64,000 nucleotides of DNA from Oscillatoria sp. CS-180 (GTDB lineage Bacteria > Cyanobacteriota > Cyanobacteriia > Phormidesmidales > Phormidesmidaceae), in contig NZ_JAQMUB010000043.1 of NCBI RefSeq assembly GCF_028330965.1, positions 62,001-126,000 of the forward strand, given 5' to 3'. Of the stretch, positions 18,517 through 26,377 are shown piece by piece. The stretch's first letter is position 1, and each line of letters opens with the position of its first letter. A program made the position numbers and the translations under genes. Under the pieces are notes generated by a model. It did not search any database. It saw only the letters and a program-made list of their open reading frames with translations, and was not told the origin of the DNA.

Positions 18517-18969
18517 TCACTTGCCTACCGTTCGTTCCAAGATGTCCACTGCTGGTTCGACCATGGCCCAAGTGCCACTGGGCTGACGACGCATGGCGGC
18601 AAATTGAAGAATATCGCTACGCCCAATGACCTCTCCAGCTTCGACTTCTCCTAACCGAGGACGATTCACCCCGCAAAGACGGAACAGATAGGCGGGGATT
18701 TCTGGACTGGTAAAAGCGATGCAATTGTTGTCCGCAGGCTGAACTTTGCCGTCAAAAGGGGCCTTGATCTTGCCGCCCTCCAAATCAATGGAGACATCCC
18801 CCAGACTGCCAACAACCTGAAAATCTCCAACTTCGCTACCCGGCTGAAGCGCCCAATCTTGATGAATAGGAATGTTGCGAGGTGGGACTTGCGCCTGCGT
18901 AAAGCCACAAGCCCCTGCCCCTGACAGCAACAATAGCCCTATAACCTTTAGCGGTAGATGCGATCGCAT
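18517..18969 (-). CDS. Probable lipoprotein, unknown function
   Basis: A 150-residue protein. The ATG at 18969 is chosen because it is preceded by GGGGGTG and opens directly into a lipoprotein signal: basic start MRSHLPLK, hydrophobic core VIGLLLLSG, then AGAC as lipobox. The mature part carries VGDFQVVGSLGDVSIDLEGG and KIKAPFDGKVQPADNNC, which resembles the beta-rich biotinyl/lipoyl or M23-like hairpin region of envelope proteins, but no catalytic motif is visible. It is 28 nt downstream of another envelope hypothetical on the same strand and probably co-transcribed. Likely anchored at the periplasmic or outer-membrane face. No family name can be given with confidence. Confidence 0.7.
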   Translation of the reverse strand: MRSHLPLKVIGLLLLSGAGACGFTQAQVPPRNIPIHQDWALQPGSEVGDFQVVGSLGDVSIDLEGGKIKAPFDGKVQPADNNCIAFTSPEIPAYLFRLCGVNRPRLGEVEAGEVIGRSDILQFAAMRRQPSGTWAMVEPAVDILERTVGK

Positions 18970-18997
18970 ATTCACCCCCACAACCTTAAGAATGCTG

Positions 18998-19642
18998 TTA
19001 CTCACGTTCAAAGCTAAAGTCAAACCCGGCATATTCACCCTCTTCATAAAGCACGATGAACCAGGTCTGAGGGTTGAATTCTAGAGGGTAAGCTTCGCGT
19101 TCCGAAACAGCACCCTCACGAACTTGCACAGACGGCAACGTACAGTAGGGTTCGTCAATGACTGCTCGAACGTCTGCCTTGGGAGCACGTTCTGAGACTG
19201 ATAGCAGCTGTGATAGTTCGTCTCGGGACAAGACTGATTGGGGTTGCACCTTCTCTTGGCAAACCACCGGTGCATTCGCCTCATCGCTAGCCGAGTTAAA
19301 CATTGGTTTAGGGCTAATTCCCACGACTGCTGCTAGAAGTACACCCCCACCAGCGATTAACATGCTGGGCGAACGGGATGGCCGCGTCTTACGACGCTGG
19401 GCAGTCGCTGCACCTGCTTTTGGTACTCGTCTTCGACCCGTGGTCGGACGAGCTTGAGGTGGAGGCGTTCCGACTCGACGAGGAACATTCTGGTGGGGCA
19501 TGACCCGCGATCGCTGAGTCGGGGGAGCAAAGTCAGAAACATAGCCCTCCTGATATTGGGCCGCTTGCTCGTTGTGATAACCGTTCTGATAATAAGAGCT
19601 GTAGCGCTCTCTAGAAGAATATTGAGGATCAGAATGGGTCAT
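18998..19642 (-). CDS. Single-pass membrane protein, unknown function
   Basis: A 214-residue protein in three parts. Residues 1-92 are low-complexity and rich in Tyr, Gln, Pro and Arg, ending in a strongly basic stretch (GRRRVPKAGAATAQRRKTR). A single membrane helix follows (about 94-110, MLIAGGGVLLAAVVGIS). A polar C-terminal domain of about 100 residues has two cysteines (VVCQEK and YCTLPS) that could form a disulphide. The positive-inside rule puts the basic N-terminus in the cytoplasm and the C-terminus in the periplasm. It is upstream of, and probably in an operon with, the lipoprotein gene. Family not recognised; a cyanobacterial envelope function is inferred. Confidence 0.7.
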   Translation of the reverse strand: MTHSDPQYSSRERYSSYYQNGYHNEQAAQYQEGYVSDFAPPTQRSRVMPHQNVPRRVGTPPPQARPTTGRRRVPKAGAATAQRRKTRPSRSPSMLIAGGGVLLAAVVGISPKPMFNSASDEANAPVVCQEKVQPQSVLSRDELSQLLSVSERAPKADVRAVIDEPYCTLPSVQVREGAVSEREAYPLEFNPQTWFIVLYEEGEYAGFDFSFERE

Positions 19643-19852
19643 GGGGTTCGCCCTCCTCAGTAACTGTAGAACTCATCTAGCGGACAGATAGCACTCCAAG
19701 CTACAACCGACCTCAGAGGTACTTTCTATTTCCTACTAAGGAGTATAGTACAAAAATACTAAGACAATGAAGAATTCGACAAGTTTAAACATTCGCTAAG
19801 CTAGAGGAGAAGCAGATACTCCTATCTGCACAGTGTTTCAGCTCATCCCAGC

Positions 19853-21490
19853 ATGAATCGTACGATTGTCTGGTTCCGGCGAGATTTACGGATTTATGAC
19901 CACGAGCCTCTCTTTCGGGCTGCTCGTCGAGGTTTGGTGATTCCAGTATTCGTGTTTGACCAGGCGCTCTTGCAGCATCCAGAAACAGGCTCAGCCCGAG
20001 TTGCTTTTATGCTGGAATGTCTGGCTTCGTTAGAGGCCGATCTTCAGTCAAAAGATGGCCGATTGATTTTGCGAACCGGCGACCCTGTTCGAGTCCTCCC
20101 CGACCTCATTAAGGAAACGCAGGCTGAGGGCATCTATGCCTACACCGATTGTGAGCGCATCTATGGTCGAGTGCGGGATGCCCGGCTGAATCAGGCTTTG
20201 GAAAGAAAAGGAATGAAAATTCGCTGGTTTGAGCCGCCAGCTAGTCTGCCAGAACTGATCTCTTACCCGCAGTACCGATCGCGCTGGTATCAAGATATGG
20301 CCGCGCCCATGCTGCCTGAACCCACCCGTGTTGATGTTCCCACGGATATTCCTAGCGATGACCTGCCAACGTTGACAGCACTCAAACAGGCGCCAGACGG
20401 CAAGTCGATTCCTCAAGGGGGAACAGCAGCGGCGCGGCAATTCTTAGCCAATTTTCTAAGCGAGAAAAGCGATCGCTACTATTGGCAACTCTCCTATCCC
20501 AGTGCTGAGGCGACAACGGGGCTGAGTCCCCATATCAAATTTGGAGCCATTTCGGTCCGAGACTGTGTACAGACGATTCAAAAAACACCGGATGAAGGTA
20601 ACTTTCGCATTCGGCGCAGCCAACAGCAGTTAATTGCTCGGCTACGGTGGGGTAGTGGATTTGCGCAACGATTTCGGTATTTACCTCAGTTAGAGCTGCG
20701 ATCGCTCTACACCGTTTTTGACGAAGATGGTTGGGCTTTTGATGAAGACTTATACCAGGCCTGGCAGGCAGGGCAAACCGGATTCCCTATCGTGGATGCT
20801 GCGGCCCGCTGTCTGCAAGCGACTGGGGGATGGCAAGCGCTGAACTTTCGGTCTCGGGCAATTTACGCCAGTTTCCTGAGCAACTTGCTGGGGATGGACT
20901 GGCGGTTTGGGGCGCTGCACTTTATGCGACATCTGATTGATGGTGACTGCCCCATCGACCACTACCAATGGGCTATGCAGTCGGGTGTTACGCACTGTCT
21001 AGACAAAACCTGGACCCGCATCTACAATCCCGGCCAGGTTGCCGTTGATCGATGTGACCCAAACGGGGCGTTCATCAAGCACTGGGTGCCGGAATTAGCG
21101 CACCTGCCCACCCATCAATTGGGGATTCCACCCCAAACAAAAGGCTATCCGGCACCTATTTTGGATTATCGTACAGCCCGCCAGAAGCGGGTTCAGCAGT
21201 TGGAAGAACAGCGCGGACGATTCCTATGCCAAGAGAACGTTGTTCCCTATCTGGCCGATCTGCCCGAGGACTTGACGCCCTTTGGCAGCGATCGCTATCC
21301 CAGTGAAATTACCTGGGCGCAAAACCCTGTCGAAGGTCTGTTTCCTGAACCACTCAACATTTCTCAATTAGACCTACAACAGGCCAAAGCCCTACGAACT
21401 TGGTTTGTGGCCCATGTCAACATTGCTCCTCCGAAAATTCGTAAACGTAAGCCAAAAGCGCCAGTTGACCAATTGGTATTGAATCTGTAG
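19853..21490 (+). CDS. Cryptochrome/photolyase family protein
   Basis: A 545-residue flavoprotein. The N-terminal alpha/beta antenna domain starts TIVWFRRDLRIYDHEPL. The C-terminal FAD domain has LIARLRWGSGFAQRF, TGFPIVDAAARCL, FRSRAIYASFL, and IYNPG ... VPELAHLP. Class I photolyases repair cyclobutane dimers using blue light. Here the usual NNGGWQW segment (Trp-triad region) reads PIDHYQW at about residue 366-372, with Tyr where the first Trp stands, and the protein is about 70 residues longer than E. coli PhrB. It therefore belongs to a diverged subgroup, and repair versus signalling cannot be settled. It is a single gene; a tandem heptanucleotide repeat follows it. Confidence 0.85.
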   Translation: MNRTIVWFRRDLRIYDHEPLFRAARRGLVIPVFVFDQALLQHPETGSARVAFMLECLASLEADLQSKDGRLILRTGDPVRVLPDLIKETQAEGIYAYTDCERIYGRVRDARLNQALERKGMKIRWFEPPASLPELISYPQYRSRWYQDMAAPMLPEPTRVDVPTDIPSDDLPTLTALKQAPDGKSIPQGGTAAARQFLANFLSEKSDRYYWQLSYPSAEATTGLSPHIKFGAISVRDCVQTIQKTPDEGNFRIRRSQQQLIARLRWGSGFAQRFRYLPQLELRSLYTVFDEDGWAFDEDLYQAWQAGQTGFPIVDAAARCLQATGGWQALNFRSRAIYASFLSNLLGMDWRFGALHFMRHLIDGDCPIDHYQWAMQSGVTHCLDKTWTRIYNPGQVAVDRCDPNGAFIKHWVPELAHLPTHQLGIPPQTKGYPAPILDYRTARQKRVQQLEEQRGRFLCQENVVPYLADLPEDLTPFGSDRYPSEITWAQNPVEGLFPEPLNISQLDLQQAKALRTWFVAHVNIAPPKIRKRKPKAPVDQLVLNL

Positions 21491-21911
21491 AGAAGTGAAA
21501 AGCAATGACATCGAACCATCAGAAACAAAGGGAACAGTCCCCTTGACCCTGTCTGTCAGCGGACTGCTGTTGTGCAGACTGAAGTTGCTTTAGTGATGCT
21601 GACTCTAGTACCGCTACGCAGAATTCAAAACTCAAAACTCAAAACTCAAAACCTAAAACTCAAAACTCAGGCAAAAAAGCCTCCTCAGTGTTCTGAATGG
21701 TCAACACGTTTCTATCACAATGGACTAGTATCCCCACGGTTGTCCTTAGAGGGTTTTCTCAGATCGCCTATATAATCGACGAGTCTATGGGTATGCTTAC
21801 GAAAGCGAATTGTAAGCTGATTCAATTCGGAGATCCCTTGTCAGTACGTTTATCCAACAGTCACCTGAGTGACTTTATGAAAACTTCTATACGTCTCCTT
21901 TGGAGGAACTC
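21491..21911. other. Intergenic region between photolyase-family gene and cobQ, 421 nt
   Basis: Holds the AAAACTC tandem repeat (21625-21668). No cobalamin riboswitch features were recognised upstream of cobQ. The cobQ ribosome-binding site GGAGG is at 21902-21906. Confidence 0.5.
21625..21668. repeat. Heptanucleotide tandem repeat (TCAAAAC)n
   Basis: About six consecutive units of TCAAAAC, one altered to CTAAAAC, in the photolyase-cobQ spacer. Heptameric short tandem repeats of this sort (STRR) are characteristic of filamentous cyanobacterial genomes. Confidence 0.85.
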
Positions 21912-23402
21912 ATGAAGGCAATTATGGTAGTGGGCACTACATCCCATGCAGGCAAGTCCCTGGTCACAACTGCCCTCTGCCGGATTTTGAGTCGTCGTGG
22001 ATGGCGGGTTGCTCCTTTCAAGGGGCAGAACATGGCACTAAACGCCTATGTCACCAACGCCGGTGCCGAGATTGGTTATGCTCAAGCGGTGCAAGCGTGG
22101 GCTGCTAAGGTATCCCCCATTGCCGAAATGAACCCGATTTTACTGAAGCCGCAGGGCGATATGTCCTCTCAGGTGGTTTTACGGGGACGCCCGGTCGGAA
22201 GGATTAGTTCGCAAGAATATTACGAGCGATTCTTTGATACCGGATGGCAGGCGATTCAAGAAAGTCTGGCACGACTTGAGCAAGAGTTTGATTTTTTAGT
22301 TTGCGAAGGGGCTGGAAGCCCTGCTGAGGTTAACCTCAAACACCGCGATTTGACCAATATGCGGGTGGCAAAGCACTTGAATGCGCCAACAGTACTAGTA
22401 GCTGATATTGATCGCGGCGGTGTATTTGCTCATATTATCGGGACGTTAGAGCTGCTGGATCCCGACGAGCGATCGCTCATCAAAGGCATTGTTATTAACA
22501 AGTTTCGTGGACAGCGCGAACTGTTGCAGTCCGGTATTGACTGGCTTGAAGAACGAACCGGCATTCCTGTAATTGGCGTCTTGCCGATGCTTGATCAGGC
22601 TTTCCCCGCTGAGGACTCACTATCACTCCTGGATCGATCGCCGGATAATTCCTCGGCAGAGCTGACCATTGCCGTCATTCGACTGCCCCACATCTCCAAC
22701 TTCACTGATTTCGATCCGCTGGAGTCAGAATCCTCTGTGAAACTGCGTTACGTCAGCCCCAAAGAGGATTTGGGCTATCCAGATGCAGTGATTTTGCCGG
22801 GAACGAAGACCACCATTGCCGATATGATCGCGCTGCAGAAAACAGGAATGGCTGAGGCGATCAAGAACTATGTCACGGCGGGGGGAACTCTGCTGGGTAT
22901 CTGCGGTGGATTTCAAATGATGGGTGAATATCTGGCCGACCCCGAGGGGATTGAAGGACAAGACGGTCGCTATAAGGGACTGCAACTCGTGCCCATTCGG
23001 ACCGTCATCACCACCCGTAAGATTGCCCGCCAGCGCGATACCAGTTCCCAATACCCTCAAATGGGTCTACCTATCTCGGGCTATGAACTACACCAAGGAC
23101 GGACTCAGCTGGTTTCTCTAGAAGGGGAAGAAGCTGGCTCTGCAAAGTTCGACTTCCTGTTTGAAGACAAATCTTTGGGTATCGTAGACACCCGCCAGGC
23201 TTTATGGGGAACCTATCTGCATGGGTTGTTTGATAACGGTCCGTGGCGGCGATCGTGGCTCAACTGTCTGCGCCAGCAGCGCGGTTTGGGTTCCCTACCT
23301 ACCGGAGTGGCAAACTACCGTGAGCAGCGAGAAATGATGCTAGATGGTTTAGCCGATGCGGTGGAGAAACATATTGACGTGGCCCCCCTGTTGAAGCCGT
23401 AA
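21912..23402 (+). CDS. cobQ: Cobyric acid synthase
   Basis: A 496-residue amidotransferase that amidates four side chains of adenosyl-cobyrinic a,c-diamide during cobalamin (pseudocobalamin) synthesis. The N-terminal P-loop-type domain starts MVVGTTSHAGKSLVTTALC and includes VLVADIDRGGVFA and GVLPMLDQAFPAEDSL. The C-terminal class I glutamine amidotransferase domain has the nucleophile elbow LLGICGGFQMMG (Cys near residue 331) and YELHQGRT. The start is the ATG at 21912, four codons after a TTG, because GGAGG lies six bases before it. Length is normal (about 490). It is monocistronic here, with no other cob gene adjacent. Confidence 0.95.
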   Translation: MKAIMVVGTTSHAGKSLVTTALCRILSRRGWRVAPFKGQNMALNAYVTNAGAEIGYAQAVQAWAAKVSPIAEMNPILLKPQGDMSSQVVLRGRPVGRISSQEYYERFFDTGWQAIQESLARLEQEFDFLVCEGAGSPAEVNLKHRDLTNMRVAKHLNAPTVLVADIDRGGVFAHIIGTLELLDPDERSLIKGIVINKFRGQRELLQSGIDWLEERTGIPVIGVLPMLDQAFPAEDSLSLLDRSPDNSSAELTIAVIRLPHISNFTDFDPLESESSVKLRYVSPKEDLGYPDAVILPGTKTTIADMIALQKTGMAEAIKNYVTAGGTLLGICGGFQMMGEYLADPEGIEGQDGRYKGLQLVPIRTVITTRKIARQRDTSSQYPQMGLPISGYELHQGRTQLVSLEGEEAGSAKFDFLFEDKSLGIVDTRQALWGTYLHGLFDNGPWRRSWLNCLRQQRGLGSLPTGVANYREQREMMLDGLADAVEKHIDVAPLLKP

Positions 23403-23483
23403 AGATCAGGCGAAAGGGTGAAGGCAGTGCTTAAGCGGACCTGAAATGTTAGCTCTTTTCAGATCTTTGATAGAAGTGGACGA

Positions 23484-23858
23484 TCAACCGGACGTGATGT
23501 GAGAACAATCATCAGTCTGCTCGATAGGTGTTTCTTCCAAGCTGAAGGATGCACCGCAACCGCAAACTTGCTTAGCGAGGGGATTGGTAAATCTAAAGTT
23601 GCCGCCCATCAGATCTTCTGAGTAGTCGATCGCCAGCCCTTCGCACTGAGCCAGATGGTCTTCTGAAATCACCACCTTGAGCTGATCGATTTTGAGGACT
23701 TGGTCGGTTGGCTTGGCTGCTTGCCGAAACTGCCAATCGTACACAAGGCCAGAACAGCCACCAGGGGCGATCGCGAGCCGCACAACACCACTGCCATAGG
23801 GATCCTTGGCTTCCAGACGCTTTAACTCGCGAATAACGCTTTGGCTCAGTTGAATCAT
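23484..23858 (-). CDS. A-type iron-sulfur cluster carrier (IscA/SufA)
   Basis: A 124-residue HesB/IscA protein. Starting at the ATG at 23858 gives MIQLSQSVIRELKRLE, the normal family N-terminus; an upstream TTG would add 17 residues with no homology. The three cluster-binding cysteines are in place: GGCSGL and the C-terminal CGCG pair. The protein carries or stores Fe-S clusters for delivery to apoproteins. In cyanobacteria such proteins also sense iron and redox state. No suf or isc genes are adjacent. The C-terminus extends about 20 acidic residues beyond the CGCGASF motif, ending in DDCSHITSG with an extra Cys. Confidence 0.92.
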   Translation of the reverse strand: MIQLSQSVIRELKRLEAKDPYGSGVVRLAIAPGGCSGLVYDWQFRQAAKPTDQVLKIDQLKVVISEDHLAQCEGLAIDYSEDLMGGNFRFTNPLAKQVCGCGASFSLEETPIEQTDDCSHITSG

Positions 23859-23950
23859 GGCAGTCGTGTCCACAAACTCTACTTCCGTCCAGCTTACCGC
23901 CTTCTTCAATCTCGACCCTAATGTTGTGTCAGACTTGTTTTGAGAGATGG

Positions 23951-24054
23951 TATAGCTGTAGCCATCTAGGTTTGTGCATTCCCAGTAGCATCCAGATGCT
24001 TAGCATAAGCCAGATGGCTTGCCGTCTTGTCCTAACGGAACTGGCGACGGCTAA
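23951..24054 (-). repeat. Dispersed structured repeat, copy C
   Basis: Read on the minus strand: TAGCCGTCGCCAGTTCCGTT, GACAAGACGGCAAGCCATCT, AGCATCTGGATGCT, then CCTAGATGGC and ACAGCTATA. It is nearly the full consensus. It lies in the 309-nt gap between the iscA-type gene and the 41-residue ORF, which holds no other feature. Confidence 0.9.
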
Positions 24055-24167
24055 CCGCGCTCGATTTTGGGGTTTGGAATTGACTGAACACAAAACAGCC
24101 TGAGGTATGCGATCGCACATCTCAGGCCGAGGTCAAAGGTAAAATTCATGAGCAATTTGTCAAGAAC

Positions 24168-24293
24168 TTAGTTGGTTCCTGCACCTCTAGAACGTCTGGG
24201 CTTTCCCCGATTCACAGGCTTATAGGGAGATTTATAACGGTTGCGCCGAATGGCCCGTTTTGAGGTGTGGTTATAGCGATAGTTACCAGACAT
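24168..24293 (-). CDS. Small highly basic protein, 41 aa
   Basis: A short frame with ATG at 24293 and a good ribosome-binding site, GAGGA, seven bases upstream. The product begins MSGNYRYNHTSKRAIRRNRY and ends PRRSRGAGTN. About 14 of 41 residues are Arg or Lys, with repeated Tyr-Arg pairs and no acidic residue. It resembles a ribosomal-protein-like or nucleic-acid-binding peptide, but no family is recognised. The strong translation signal and biased, repeat-free composition argue for a real gene. It is flanked by the dispersed repeat copy C and the MITE-like element, so a chance frame is still possible. Confidence 0.6.
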   Translation of the reverse strand: MSGNYRYNHTSKRAIRRNRYKSPYKPVNRGKPRRSRGAGTN

Positions 24294-24356
24294 GGGAGTT
24301 CCTCAGCGTTTTTGCTTATTGAGGAATTCAGTGTCAGATGTCGGGTTTCCGGAGAG

Positions 24357-24513
24357 AGGTGTAACTGAGATCTTGCACTAGTACATCGGCATCCTGCATT
24401 TGCCCCTGCCCCCCCAATTCTGGGGGACTTCGACCTCAGAACCCCCCAAATTTGGGGGGCAGGGGGGCCAAGTCAGGCAATGTCGGGACAACTGCAAGAT
24501 CTGAGTGTAACCT
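24357..24513. mobile_element. MITE-like non-coding inverted-repeat element, 157 bp
   Basis: Terminal inverted repeats at 24357-24377 and 24493-24513 match at about 17 of 21 positions, sharing AGATCTTGCA. Inward, the arms continue to pair imperfectly, ending in G/C-rich palindromes around GCCCCTGCCCCC and CCCCCCAAATTTGGGGGG. There is no coding capacity. No clear target-site duplication was seen. Element type is inferred from structure only. Confidence 0.6.
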
Positions 24514-24557
24514 AAGCCAGAAGGCTGAGAGTCTACAGCGACATTGGCCCGCAGTGC

Positions 24558-24971
24558 TTATTGATTACGACGATTTTGCCGACGTTCTTGAGCTATTTCA
24601 CGCAGCTCCGCGAGTTGCTCTTCAGTCAGGACATCAGCAATGTCGTCCCGAGCACTTTGAACCAAGGCCCGAATGTCAGTCTTTTGTTCATCCGTTAGCG
24701 TATCCATTGCCGCAACCGCAGACCGAAAGTCTTGTTCCTCTTGATAAACCTCCTGAAATTGCTCTCGTTGTTCGTCTGTCAAAATATCGCTGATGTCTTC
24801 CCGTCGCTCGGCAAAGATGTCTTGAACTTGCTCTCGCTGCTCGTCGGTGAGGTCAAGTTCTTCTAGAATGCGCGGCGTTTGGGCGATCGCCTGAGGGGCA
24901 ACTGTCAGAACGCTGGCTGTAGCCGCGATCGCTGCCAAACCTGCCAAACCCATTTGAAGAAAACGTTTCAT
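24558..24971 (-). CDS. Periplasmic Spy/CpxP-like LTxxQ protein
   Basis: A 137-residue exported protein. The ATG at 24971 follows AGGAGA and opens a standard Sec signal (MKRFLQMGLAGLAAIAATAS ... AIAQ). The mature part is helical, acidic and glutamine-rich, with three LTxEQ motifs: LDLTDEQREQ, ILTDEQREQ and TLTDEQKT, plus VLTEEQLAE near the end. This is the signature of Spy/CpxP-type chaperones that bind unfolded or metal-exposed proteins and damp envelope-stress kinases. It is divergent from a histidine kinase/response regulator pair 171 nt away, so it is likely both a target and a modulator of that system. Activity is inferred from the motif. Confidence 0.82.
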   Translation of the reverse strand: MKRFLQMGLAGLAAIAATASVLTVAPQAIAQTPRILEELDLTDEQREQVQDIFAERREDISDILTDEQREQFQEVYQEEQDFRSAVAAMDTLTDEQKTDIRALVQSARDDIADVLTEEQLAELREIAQERRQNRRNQ

Positions 24972-25052
24972 GGAAAATCTCCTGTTGAGAAAAGGATTGA
25001 ACGGAAACGATTTCAATCTAGAAAATACAAGCTGGTAAAAAGGGGGAAAGAG

Positions 25053-25097
25053 GTCATGTTTCTGCCCATGACTTTGGTCATGCCTGATCTTTCATGA
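25053..25097. promoter_or_regulatory. Cluster of GTCATG/CATGAC half-sites
   Basis: GTCATG (25053-25058) and CATGAC (25067-25072) form an inverted pair with an 8-nt spacer. GTCATG (25077-25082) and TCATGA (25092-25097) follow. All lie in the gap between the Spy-like gene and the divergent kinase/regulator operon. This suits binding of a NarL-type regulator dimer. Inference only. Confidence 0.5.
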
Positions 25098-25141
25098 ATT
25101 GGGCTTACATAGAGGAGAGGAAATCTCCCCCACGTTGAGCC

Positions 25142-26374
25142 ATGTCAACCGATTTTACGATTCGTCCAGCCAACCATCCATTTCGTTTCTTGCTGTATGT
25201 GGAATGGACACTATTAGGAATCGCGCTTTTCGGTGAGCTTGTGCCCGCTCTCATGACTGAAGTTGAGAGCACATCAACCCTTTCCCTCCTCGCCATTATC
25301 GGTTTTGCCGTGCTGGGGCTAAGGCTACCGATTAGACCGCTGGGATTGAAAATTGCCCATGTTTTCCTACAGCTAACGCTGGTTTATCTAGCAGGTCGAT
25401 TGGGGAGCATGGGACTGCGACTATTCCCGTTGCTGTATGTCGTGCTGGTTTTGCGCAGCTGTTTACTGTTTCGCCTGCCTGGACGCTTGGTTGTCACCAG
25501 CATCTCTTTCGTTTTCTTTCTAGGAATTACGCGGGCTTGGCTGAGATCGCTCAATGGAGAACTACCTCGGCGGCTGTTACGGCGCTTATTTCCTCACTTA
25601 CTAGGCATTCGTTTAAACCTCATCATCATGTTCATCATGCTGCTGGTGTTTTTGCTGCTGTTGATGAATGCCCTGCTGTCAGAACGGGAAAGTCGAGATG
25701 AGCTCGATCGAGCTAATCGGAAGTTACGAGAGTCGGCTAATCAGATCGAAGCCTTAGCGATGGCCCAGGAGAGGGCGCGGATCGCTCGCGACATTCATGA
25801 TTCTTTGGGCCATGCCCTGACAGGGCTTAATATTCAGCTGGAGGGAGCACTGAAGCTGTGGGACGGCAATCCTGAACAAGCTAGACAGTTTGTCGCACAG
25901 GCGAAAGAAATGGGATCGATCGCGCTACAGGAAACTCGACAAGCGGTGGCAACGCTGAGGGAAACAAAACCTATAGACCCTGATTTGGCGGCGGCGATCG
26001 CGCCTCTCTCACACCATTTTCAACAACTCACAGGCATTGTTCCCCAAGTCACTGTAGAGTCAGTGCCCCTTTCTCAACCGCTGAAACTTGCGGTCCATCG
26101 GATAGTGCAGGAGGCGTTAACGAACGTTTGTAAACACGCTCAGGCAGATGCGGTTGCCATTACAGTGCAACGGCTCTCTGAGCCTTCACGCCTAGGGATC
26201 ACCGTCAAAGACAATGGGGTAGGGTTTCATCCTCAAGACAATACGACGGGCTTTGGATTGAAAGGGATTCAGGAACGAGCGGAGGCCGAAGGGGGACAAC
26301 TGCAGCTCATCAGTTCACCCGGACAAGGCTGCACGATTCATGTCTGGCTGCCGTTAGCGCCGGAGGCAACATAA
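25142..26374 (+). CDS. Sensor histidine kinase, NarL/DesK (HisKA_3) type
   Basis: A 410-residue kinase. About five hydrophobic segments fill the first 185 residues with no large periplasmic loop, as in DesK/LiaS-like membrane sensors. A short coiled linker leads to the dimerisation motif RARIARDIHDSLGHALTGL with the phospho-acceptor His219. ATP-binding motifs follow: EALTNVCKHAQA (N-box), DNGVGF (G1) and GFGLKGIQERAE (G2). It should autophosphorylate and pass phosphate to the regulator encoded 3 nt downstream. The divergent Spy-like gene points to envelope or membrane stress as the signal, but the ligand is unknown. Confidence 0.92.
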   Translation: MSTDFTIRPANHPFRFLLYVEWTLLGIALFGELVPALMTEVESTSTLSLLAIIGFAVLGLRLPIRPLGLKIAHVFLQLTLVYLAGRLGSMGLRLFPLLYVVLVLRSCLLFRLPGRLVVTSISFVFFLGITRAWLRSLNGELPRRLLRRLFPHLLGIRLNLIIMFIMLLVFLLLLMNALLSERESRDELDRANRKLRESANQIEALAMAQERARIARDIHDSLGHALTGLNIQLEGALKLWDGNPEQARQFVAQAKEMGSIALQETRQAVATLRETKPIDPDLAAAIAPLSHHFQQLTGIVPQVTVESVPLSQPLKLAVHRIVQEALTNVCKHAQADAVAITVQRLSEPSRLGITVKDNGVGFHPQDNTTGFGLKGIQERAEAEGGQLQLISSPGQGCTIHVWLPLAPEAT

Positions 26375-26377
26375 GTC

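Noticed and set aside
21491-21911. Cobalamin riboswitch upstream of cobQ
   Set aside because: No B12-box-like conserved sequence or expected multi-stem layout was recognised in the spacer.
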